Program-made: the position numbers and the translations under genes
NCBI GenBank assembly: GCA_002420315.1
Contig: DIHU01000003.1
Location: forward strand, 1 to 14,295
DNA: 14,295 nucleotides
Source of the DNA: Akkermansiaceae bacterium UBA5688
GTDB taxonomy: Bacteria; Verrucomicrobiota; Verrucomicrobiia; Verrucomicrobiales; Akkermansiaceae
Direction: 5' to 3'
Notes under the pieces: model-generated
Seen by the model: the letters and a program-made list of their open reading frames with translations, nothing else
Databases searched by the model: none
Told to the model about the DNA's origin: nothing
Shown: piece after piece, positions 1 to 6,811 of the stretch
Numbering within the stretch: position 1 is the stretch's first letter
How the letters are laid out: each line of letters begins with the position of its first letter

Positions 1-1627
1 TGATCACTTTATTCTCGCCGAGAACTCGCGTGGCTTGGATGCGTAAGTTGAGATCACCACTTTCAAGCGCAATCCTTAGGATCTCAGCATGATTGGCATT
101 CCGATCTTTCTCGATGTGGCCAAGAGCCCATAGACTCCAAGTCGCTTGCGTTTCGGTCAGAGTGTTGGATTCAATCGTTTTAATCAGTTCCGAGCGCACC
201 GAACCTCCACGCCGAACTAACTCGTCCTGCGCGTTCACCCGCCAAACGTGTACTTGGTGACCAATGTCCTCCATCAACTCTTCGAAGCTCCATGTCTTAA
301 TCTCCTTTTTCCGTTTTGCAGTGTTCCATTTCGACTGCGCAATCAATGGACTCTCATGGCGCAGGCGAAACACCCGCCCCTGATACTTTGCACTCTCTTC
401 CGGAGTCCACTTTTCCTTGGGAACATACTCGGTGCCGTAAACCGAACCCCAACCAGCGATATACAGCGCACCATCAGGACCGACTTCGATATCAGTCGGA
501 CGGAATAAGCTCCGACCTTTCGCCCCCTTGTAGCCCAAATCCCCAGCTTGGGTCACCCCGCCATCAATGATTTTCCTCTTTTCCTCGGCAGGAACTTGCA
601 AGGCCCCCTTCCATTTCGGTTTGTAGAGAAAGATGCAATTATTCGTCCAATCAGCGATCAGATGGCGGTTACGATATTCCTCTGGAAAGTGCTCTGAAGT
701 GTAAAACACAACCCCAGTCCCCGAACCACTGACACTGGGGAAAAGATCAGATGATGGGGCAACAGCTGGATGCTTACCCATCCAGTCAAACTTCCATGGA
801 TGACGCATTGAGTAGTGGCCATGACGAATCGGCATAAAAATACGGTCAGCCGGCGGCCCCGGATCGTTGTCGGTGGCCAGCCAGTTGAACCCACTGTCCA
901 TGCCCATGTCCCACGGATTACGCATACCCCGCGCATAGAGTTCGAGGTTGTGGCCACCAGGTCGACAACGGAAGATTCCACCCTCTTTTTCATCCTTATT
1001 AATGGGGTGGTAGCTCTTCTTGTATGAGTCCTTAGTGTAAACCTTGCGAAGCGGATACTCCGTCTTGTCGTCGGACTTGATTCCCATCAGGTCTCGGATT
1101 GGTTTAGGCGCGTTCGGCTTCACCCAGGTGTTACCCATCGTAAAATAAAGCCAACCATCGGGCCCCCAGTTCAACCCGTGCACGCTATGGCGGAGGTTGT
1201 TGAGACCCGTATAAATAATTGTATACTCATCGGCGACATCATCGCCATCGGTATCACGCAACACCGTAATCTCAGGCGCATTAGCAACCCACAATTCGTC
1301 ACCTTTCCAAGCCATCGACTGGACACAATTCAGTCCCTCGGCAAAAGTCTTCACTTTCTCTGCAACACCATCGCCATCGTCATCAATGAGGATTTTGATA
1401 TAGTCGGTTGGAGAATCTTCCTTCGGCTGCCGGTATTGTGGTCCAGCACCAACATAGAGTCGTCCATGTTTGTCAAAACACAGAGAAGACGGATTGATGA
1501 TGTGAGGCTCTCGGACGAAAAAATCGACTTCAAAGCCATCTTCCACATCGGGAAGCGCGTCTTTATCGACTTCGGCGAAGAGGGCTGTCGCCAAAAAAAT
1601 GGGGAGAATACAAAAGAGCGTTTTCAT
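1..1627 (-). CDS. PVC-type propeller dehydrogenase with HEAT repeats, 3' end beyond window
   Basis: An open frame of 542 codons runs without a stop from the ATG at 1627 off the left edge. Residues 1-18 are a Sec signal peptide ending in an ALFA-type cleavage site. Residues 28-425 look like the PVC-specific membrane-bound dehydrogenase N-terminal domain (TIGR02604 type), a propeller related to glucose/sorbosone dehydrogenases. Visible hallmarks are FDKHGRLYVG (51-60), HGLNWGPDGWLYFTMGNTW (150-168), GMRNPWDMG (234-242), TDNDPGPPADR (252-262) and a late PTDIEVGPDGALYIAGW strand. Two Asp-rich loops, DDDGDG (82-87) and DTDGDD (125-130), resemble Ca-binding loops. From about residue 455 the chain turns helical (TWSLWALGHIE, IQATRVLGEN), as HEAT repeats do. 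Family members often end in a cytochrome c domain, which would lie outside the window. It follows the cupin gene directly and is probably cotranscribed. An in-frame ATG at 1660, 1 bp after the cupin stop, is an alternative start. The substrate is unknown. Confidence 0.9.
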   Translation of the reverse strand, partial: MKTLFCILPIFLATALFAEVDKDALPDVEDGFEVDFFVREPHIINPSSLCFDKHGRLYVGAGPQYRQPKEDSPTDYIKILIDDDGDGVAEKVKTFAEGLNCVQSMAWKGDELWVANAPEITVLRDTDGDDVADEYTIIYTGLNNLRHSVHGLNWGPDGWLYFTMGNTWVKPNAPKPIRDLMGIKSDDKTEYPLRKVYTKDSYKKSYHPINKDEKEGGIFRCRPGGHNLELYARGMRNPWDMGMDSGFNWLATDNDPGPPADRIFMPIRHGHYSMRHPWKFDWMGKHPAVAPSSDLFPSVSGSGTGVVFYTSEHFPEEYRNRHLIADWTNNCIFLYKPKWKGALQVPAEEKRKIIDGGVTQAGDLGYKGAKGRSLFRPTDIEVGPDGALYIAGWGSVYGTEYVPKEKWTPEESAKYQGRVFRLRHESPLIAQSKWNTAKRKKEIKTWSFEELMEDIGHQVHVWRVNAQDELVRRGGSVRSELIKTIESNTLTETQATWSLWALGHIEKDRNANHAEILRIALESGDLNLRIQATRVLGENKVI

Positions 1628-1661
1628 TACGATAAAAGGACTACGATTGGAAACAGGCATT

Positions 1662-2021
1662 TCACTCATCAACATAGAAAACATCGGAATCATCAATATC
1701 CGGGATTCCCACCACAAGCACCCGCATTTTCCCAACAGCACCATGCACCACGCCCGGAGGGATATGGACCATCGTTCCTGGCCTTACTTCTTGTTCCTCC
1801 CCATCAAGCAAGACTTTCCCCTCGCCCTCAAGAACGTAGTAGAGCTCGGTTGAGATTTTGTGATAGTGAGTTTTAGCACCGTCAATATCAACCGCGTGGG
1901 CCCAAGCTGCCACGTCATTATCGCCCTGACTGAGGAGGCGATAGCGATGTCCACAGGCACTCCGTTCCTTGGCCACCTCGTCTTGGTGACGGATAATGAG
2001 ATTGTTAGGGTTCTTTGCCAT
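1662..2021 (-). CDS. Small single-domain cupin protein
   Basis: This 119-residue protein is a single cupin_2 barrel with no signal peptide, so it is probably cytoplasmic. Cupin motif 1 is present as G48-x3-H52-Y-H54-x4-E59-x6-G66. Motif 2 is G82-x5-P88-x-G90-x2-H93. The expected metal ligands His52, His54, Glu59 and His93 are all there. Small stand-alone cupins of this kind bind a divalent metal and act as sugar isomerases, dioxygenases or small-molecule sensors, and the sequence does not decide between these. I chose the ATG at 2021. The frame stays open to a TTG at 2060, but that would add 13 hydrophobic residues before the natural MAKNPNN start. The stop lies next to the dehydrogenase start, so the two genes are likely one transcription unit downstream of the sulfatase. 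Confidence 0.88.
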   Translation of the reverse strand: MAKNPNNLIIRHQDEVAKERSACGHRYRLLSQGDNDVAAWAHAVDIDGAKTHYHKISTELYYVLEGEGKVLLDGEEQEVRPGTMVHIPPGVVHGAVGKMRVLVVGIPDIDDSDVFYVDE

Positions 2022-2127
2022 TTCGAATACTATACTCAACGAGCCGAGTATAATCTTCAAGCTAGGCGATTTTTTCTTGGGCGATTGAAGACCGAACCCC
2101 TAACACGCTCCTTCAAGGTTCCTAATC
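2022..2127. other. Intergenic spacer between sulfatase and cupin
   Basis: This 106 bp spacer holds a short inverted repeat, CTTCAA (2055-2060) with TTGAAG (2085-2090), and a direct repeat of GGCGATT (2065-2071 and 2080-2086). The stem is only 6 bp and is not followed by a T-run on either strand, so it is not a convincing terminator. The cupin may have its own promoter here, but no clear -35/-10 pair is visible. Confidence 0.4.
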
Positions 2128-5100
2128 CTACGGTCCAATTCTACCATAACGGACACGAAAGCTTTGCTTTCTCGGCGAGCTTCCTAACGGGCGATAAAAC
2201 AGATTTAGTTTAGGCCGGTTCTCAATATTTGGATTTTCGGCCGCCGTAACCGCATAACGCTGATCATTCACACCAATATCGGCTGTAGAATTTACCCGCA
2301 GAAAAAGATATTTCCCACCCGCATAGCTTGAATTCTCTTCATAAAAATTTTGAAGATATTGGGTGATTCCACTCAACGGATTTGAGGTCACGGTCTCACC
2401 GCTATTACTTGTCGAGTAGTCGAAGATTGCGTCTTCCAATTTCAAAACAGCTGGATTGCCCGTCGGAGTCTCGCTGTATTCAAGAATGGGAGTTGTATCA
2501 TCCTTAATCCCAAGCACCCACAAATCAGCATCCCACTGGGCGAAAGTGCGGACGACATGTAATTCTAATTCGGCAAGTGCAATCTCCATTCCATTTCCAA
2601 GAACCGGCAATTCAAAAATCAGCACTGCATCTCTTCCACCAGCGGAGGGAATTGAACCCACTCTTAAAGTTTCAAAGCCACGAATCGCTGTAACCGGAGA
2701 GCCTTCGGCGAGCACATAGTCACTGGCATTGCCTTCAATCACCTCGCTACTGGAAAACCCGGGAATGGGAAGACTCAACCTCGTCGGCGTCCCTCCTCCT
2801 TCAAAGGTTCCTACCACCTTCCAATCGATAAGATCCGAAGAAGTCTCGATCTTAAAAAGCGAAGCGTCAGCACCTTGGACACTCCAAGATGCACCCTGCG
2901 GTTTCATCGAAAATCCAGATGCTTTCATGAAGCCCAAGCGCTCCGTCGTTTGCACCAACTCTCTCTTCATAGCTGCCAAATCATCTGCTCGCTCCGGCAA
3001 AGAATAGAGATTGTTGATCTCATAAGGATCTCCATCACGACTCGCATCATAAAGCTCATTCCAACTGCTATCGTCGGAATAGTTGACCAACTTGAGCCCA
3101 TCGGCCCGCCGCAATCCAAGATGAGGAACAACCGCCGCAGCTGGAAACTCCGGATCGATATTGTATGAAAAGATAAAAGAATCCCGCCAATCACTTGGGG
3201 TGGATCCAGTCATTAAGGGGACAAGGCTACGACCCTGCATACTCTCCGGAACCGGCACTCCAGCCAGCTCAAGGATTGTCGGTGCAATATCAACATTTAG
3301 GGCAATTGGATCCACGGCAAGTGGTTTCGATTGACCGGCGGGATAGCGAATCATCAAAGGAATTCTCAAACTTTCTTCATAGGCCGAACGTTTGTCACCT
3401 AACCGATGCTCTCCTCTAAAAAATCCATTATCGCTGATAAAGATCACGGCCGTATTATCCGCGATTTGCAAATCATCAAGGTGCGCCAGAATATCACCTA
3501 CATTTTGATCAATCCCCACTACTGTTCGCATGTAGTCACGGAGTTGACTCTGACTGGATCCCCCGTTCGCTCTTGGGGCAAATGGCGGAGGAACCGAGAG
3601 ATTCGGAACCGCTACCGCAGTATCAGAGGAAAACAGTCCACGATTACGTGCCGGCGGGGTCCAAGGTTGATGAGGCGTTTTGAAGCCAAGGACTGTCAAC
3701 GACGGACGCCCAGCCGCATGTTGGGCCGTAATAAATTTTTTGGCCTGCTCTGTCGAAACATCATCGACCCAATCACTCTCCGATGAAGTGAAAAGCGAGC
3801 GACCCGACTCATCGAAGAATTCTGTATTAAAATAAGTTCCTTGACCTTCGAATGACACGGCGGTGTCGAACCCCGGACGATTTTTTTGAGTGCCCATATG
3901 CCATTTACCAAAATATCCCGTGGCATAACCGGTCTCCTGCAACAAGGTAGCGTAAGTAGTGGCAGTTGCCGGAAAATGAGTGTGATTATCGGTGACGCGA
4001 TGAAGATGGGGATATTGCCCTGTCAGCATTGTTGCTCGCGATGGTGAGCAGATCGAATAGACCACAAATGCATTATTAAAGTGGATCCCTTCGCTAGAAA
4101 GCCGATCCATATTCGGTGTTTGTTTTACCGGGTTGGACAACCAAGGAAAACGAGCAACTCTTCCTCTAGACTCGATGGAATCTTGCATGAAACTTGTAGC
4201 GTCCCAGCGCTGGTCGTCAGGAATCATCACGATGATATTTGGTCCCTCCGGGATAGGCCGTGGGTCAGCTGTCGGGTCGATCGAAACAAAACCATTATTC
4301 TGATCTTTGAAAACACCCGAGAAGGCAACGTTGTCGATCTGCACATTTCCTCCCCCTGTATTTCCCGACCAGACAAAGCGAAATGAAGCCTTTTCACCCG
4401 GAGGAATTCGACTCACCGAACCAATTATCGGCTCCAGGACCAAGGAAATATTTTCAACTCCTCGAGCAGTCCAAGTGTTGGTGTAAAGCAAGGTTAGATC
4501 AGCTACCTCAGAGTCGCTTGTCGCATTGATCAACTCACCAGGCGCTGCCAAATAACGGAGCTCCAATGTATTCGGAGAGGTCGTAGGATTAGCAAGTCCC
4601 CGCGCGTCAAAATGAATGGCGCCTAATTCAAAATGATAATCACTATGATTTGTGATGGAGAAATCTCCTTTTAACTGATTCACATTACCGGAATCCACAA
4701 ATTTCCAAGAACTCGTTCCCCCATTTGCTTCGCCATTGGGCGGTGGATTCCCAAAAGGACCGATGCGAACCCCGGGAGATCCATCCGCCAGAGTGGCGCT
4801 AGTGATGGCCAGAGACGCTCCAAATGTCCCTCCATTCAAAAAGTCTCTATTTGTGGCCTGCCCTAGTCCTCCCCATCCCTCTCCTGAGGCATTTACTCCA
4901 ATACTCCCAGTTAAATAGAGATTCCCAAAACTCGACCCCATCGGAGTTGGATCATATGTGGAGTTCGAATCAGGAGTATCGTCCTGAATTCCGGAATTAT
5001 TATTTCCAGGCCTACTATTTTCAAAAGTCTGCCACCCGATGATATGCTGCTGCGCGACCGAATCTTGAACACTCAATAAACCGATGAGGCCAAGGATATA

Positions 5101-5139
5101 GATTTTAAAGATGTGCCTCTTTTGACGAATGGAAAACAT
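2128..5139 (-). CDS. Secreted multidomain type I sulfatase
   Basis: This 1003-residue protein should hydrolyse sulfate esters, probably on polysaccharide, outside the cytoplasm. Residues 1-29 are a signal peptide (hydrophobic core 12-23, end SVAQ). Residues 35-277 are a beta-rich domain without a catalytic signature, resembling N-terminal sandwich modules of PVC surface proteins. Residues 299-740 are the sulfatase domain. It has metal-binding Asp308-Asp309 (PDDQRWD), the formylglycine motif C364-S-P-S-R368, GKWHMG (411-416, Lys412 and His414), TPH (488-490), SDNG (569-572) and GDKRSAYEES (581-590). All key residues appear intact. Residues 745-795 form a module with SSDLIDW, common at the ends of verrucomicrobial proteins. 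Residues 800-985 resemble DNRLRE/CBM96-type domains (ETLRVGS, then ALIFELP-like strands). The last 19 residues are a basic tail. A total of about 1000 residues is roughly twice a plain sulfatase. Activation needs a formylglycine-generating or anaerobic maturase, not encoded here. The exact S1 subfamily and substrate cannot be told from the sequence. Confidence 0.95.
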   Translation of the reverse strand: MFSIRQKRHIFKIYILGLIGLLSVQDSVAQQHIIGWQTFENSRPGNNNSGIQDDTPDSNSTYDPTPMGSSFGNLYLTGSIGVNASGEGWGGLGQATNRDFLNGGTFGASLAITSATLADGSPGVRIGPFGNPPPNGEANGGTSSWKFVDSGNVNQLKGDFSITNHSDYHFELGAIHFDARGLANPTTSPNTLELRYLAAPGELINATSDSEVADLTLLYTNTWTARGVENISLVLEPIIGSVSRIPPGEKASFRFVWSGNTGGGNVQIDNVAFSGVFKDQNNGFVSIDPTADPRPIPEGPNIIVMIPDDQRWDATSFMQDSIESRGRVARFPWLSNPVKQTPNMDRLSSEGIHFNNAFVVYSICSPSRATMLTGQYPHLHRVTDNHTHFPATATTYATLLQETGYATGYFGKWHMGTQKNRPGFDTAVSFEGQGTYFNTEFFDESGRSLFTSSESDWVDDVSTEQAKKFITAQHAAGRPSLTVLGFKTPHQPWTPPARNRGLFSSDTAVAVPNLSVPPPFAPRANGGSSQSQLRDYMRTVVGIDQNVGDILAHLDDLQIADNTAVIFISDNGFFRGEHRLGDKRSAYEESLRIPLMIRYPAGQSKPLAVDPIALNVDIAPTILELAGVPVPESMQGRSLVPLMTGSTPSDWRDSFIFSYNIDPEFPAAAVVPHLGLRRADGLKLVNYSDDSSWNELYDASRDGDPYEINNLYSLPERADDLAAMKRELVQTTERLGFMKASGFSMKPQGASWSVQGADASLFKIETSSDLIDWKVVGTFEGGGTPTRLSLPIPGFSSSEVIEGNASDYVLAEGSPVTAIRGFETLRVGSIPSAGGRDAVLIFELPVLGNGMEIALAELELHVVRTFAQWDADLWVLGIKDDTTPILEYSETPTGNPAVLKLEDAIFDYSTSNSGETVTSNPLSGITQYLQNFYEENSSYAGGKYLFLRVNSTADIGVNDQRYAVTAAENPNIENRPKLNLFYRPLGSSPRKQSFRVRYGRIGP

Positions 5140-5364
5140 GGGATTGTTAGCGTGTGATTTTTAAAATTCCTTTTAGCTAAAAGAATCTACGGGAGAATTA
5201 AGAAATAAAGATGAATCCCAAATGAACCGCTTGGCGAAACTACAAGTAAGACTGGCACCGAATAAGTCAAAAAGAACTCAGTGGTCGAATCCCTACTTTT
5301 TGGACGGATCCCTTATTTTCTAGTCAAAGAAGACGCTCATCCCGCCCTATTACCCGCTCTTCGG
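5140..5364. promoter_or_regulatory. Sulfatase upstream region with a perfect 14 bp palindrome
   Basis: This 225 bp gap separates the DUF1501 stop from the sulfatase start and probably holds the sulfatase promoter. A perfect palindrome, CTTTTAGCTAAAAG, lies at 5170-5183, about 30 bp upstream of the sulfatase ATG, followed toward the gene by an A/T-rich stretch (AATTTTAAAAAT in the gene's orientation). That position suits an operator, or a promoter-proximal stem in the leader. I see no strong terminator for the DUF1501 operon in the rest of the gap, and no open frame that looks like a gene. Confidence 0.4.
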
Positions 5365-6807
5365 TCACGCAATCAGATCATGGACCACGTGGCCATGAAC
5401 GTCAGTGAGACGATAATCACGCCCAGAATAGCGGTAGGTGAGCTTCTCGTGATCGAGGCCCATGAGGTGGAGAATCGTCGCATTCATATCGTGGACGTGG
5501 ACGCGGTCCTCGACGGCTGATAATCCAAACTCATCGGTGGCACCGTAGCTAAAGCCTTTCTTGACTCCCCCGCCTGCCATCCAAGTCGTATAGCCGTAAT
5601 GATCGTGGTCGCGGCCTTTCTTTCCTTCGGAAGTGGGCGCACGCCCAAACTCACCACCCCAAACGACAAGCGTCTCATCGAGTAAACCACGTCCCTCAAG
5701 ATCTTTAAGCAAAGCTGCAATTCCCTGATCACAAGCTTTCGCAAGCTTCGCATGACCGCCCACGATATCGCCGTGGCCGGTGTCCCAAGCAATATCGTAT
5801 CCGTCGATAGAATGTGAGAGCTGAACGACGCGCACGCCCTCCTCGACTAGGCGTCGAGCAATGAGACAGCCTTTGGCAAATTCGCTTTCCCCATAAAGTT
5901 TCCGGGTTTCCTCACTCTCCTTTGCAATGTCGAAGACTTCTGGCACCGAGAACTGCATCCGGAAAGCCATCTCCATAGCCTGGATCCCAGCTTCGAGATT
6001 TTGGTCCTGCTCGAGACGCTCAAGATGCAGCTTGTTGATCTTCGTCAAGAGATCAGCCTGCTTTCGCTGCTCCTCTCGTGAAAGATTCGAGTTTTTCAAA
6101 TCACGAATCACGGCATCCGGCTTCATGTTCTGAATGTTGACGTATGAACCTGCGTAAGCCCCTGGCAAGAATGCATTCCCCCAATTGGCCAGCTTCCCCC
6201 GCGGCTGGGCCCGCGGAGACATCGCCACAAATCCCGGAAGATTTTCGGTTTCCGCACCAAGTCCATAGGTCAGCCAAGATCCCATACTAGGGCGGTTAGG
6301 TTGCAGGGCCCCAAGGTTGGTCATAAGAATGCCACCGGCATGCTCGGGGATATCGGTATGCATCGAGTGGACGAAAGTGATGTCGTCAACACACTTTGCG
6401 ACCTCCGGAAAAATATCGCTGACCCACTTGCCACATTCACCGTATTGTTTGAATCCAAACGGCGAGGGCATGAGCCCCATTTTGGTATTACGAAGAGATT
6501 TCCGATCGACACTTTCGGGACGTTCCCCAGCATGTTTCGCAAGTAACGGCTTGTAGTCAAAGGTATCGACCTGCGACGGTCCTCCGGGCATGAAAAGCTG
6601 GATGAGCCGCTTTGCCTTTGGCGCGAAATGAGGTTTCTTTGGAGCGAGGGGATTCGCTGAATTTTCAGCGCCAAAAGCGTTGTTTCCAAACATGCTCGCC
6701 AATCCGATACTACCAATTCCCGCCCCCATTTTTGCGAGCGCCTCCCGACGGGTGATTTGAGATTGCATCGCCCGGCGATACGCCAGTTCATGTTCGAGGA
6801 ATTTCAT
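5365..6807 (-). CDS. DUF1501 protein, Tat-exported
   Basis: This 480-residue protein matches the DUF1501 family, whose fold is related to alkaline phosphatases and sulfatases but whose reaction is not established. A twin-arginine signal is visible as TRREALAK (19-26), followed by a Gly/Ala-rich hydrophobic stretch to about residue 47, so the protein should cross the membrane folded. The preceding MKFLEHELAYRRAM is typical of the family, and supports the start at 6807. Family hallmarks follow: FMPGGPSQVDTFDYKP (72-87), HAGGILMTNLG (156-166), GGEFGRAP (384-391), GRDHDHYG (398-405), HVHDMNATILHLMGLDH (437-453) and the C-terminal YRLTDVHGHV. The length is normal and nothing looks broken. It starts 4 bp after the stop of the DUF1549/DUF1553 gene. 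That pairing is very widespread in Planctomycetota and Verrucomicrobiota and implies joint function, often near sulfatases. Confidence 0.95.
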   Translation of the reverse strand: MKFLEHELAYRRAMQSQITRREALAKMGAGIGSIGLASMFGNNAFGAENSANPLAPKKPHFAPKAKRLIQLFMPGGPSQVDTFDYKPLLAKHAGERPESVDRKSLRNTKMGLMPSPFGFKQYGECGKWVSDIFPEVAKCVDDITFVHSMHTDIPEHAGGILMTNLGALQPNRPSMGSWLTYGLGAETENLPGFVAMSPRAQPRGKLANWGNAFLPGAYAGSYVNIQNMKPDAVIRDLKNSNLSREEQRKQADLLTKINKLHLERLEQDQNLEAGIQAMEMAFRMQFSVPEVFDIAKESEETRKLYGESEFAKGCLIARRLVEEGVRVVQLSHSIDGYDIAWDTGHGDIVGGHAKLAKACDQGIAALLKDLEGRGLLDETLVVWGGEFGRAPTSEGKKGRDHDHYGYTTWMAGGGVKKGFSYGATDEFGLSAVEDRVHVHDMNATILHLMGLDHEKLTYRYSGRDYRLTDVHGHVVHDLIA

Positions 6808-6811
6808 AATA

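Noticed and set aside
658..993. A 111-codon minus-strand frame starting inside the dehydrogenase
   Set aside because: It is another frame of the same strand. The true frame there encodes the conserved propeller motifs (GMRNPWDMG, TDNDPGPPADR).
1178..1876. A 232-codon plus-strand open frame antisense to the dehydrogenase and cupin genes
   Set aside because: It overlaps two well-supported minus-strand genes with clear domain motifs, and its translation shows no family signature. It is a shadow frame.
2022..2060. TTG at 2060 as the cupin start
   Set aside because: It would add 13 residues with no role in the cupin fold. The ATG at 2021 gives a normal small cupin.
2055..2090. CTTCAA...TTGAAG inverted repeat as a terminator between sulfatase and cupin
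   Set aside because: The stem is only 6 bp with an 24 bp interior, and no T-run follows on either strand.
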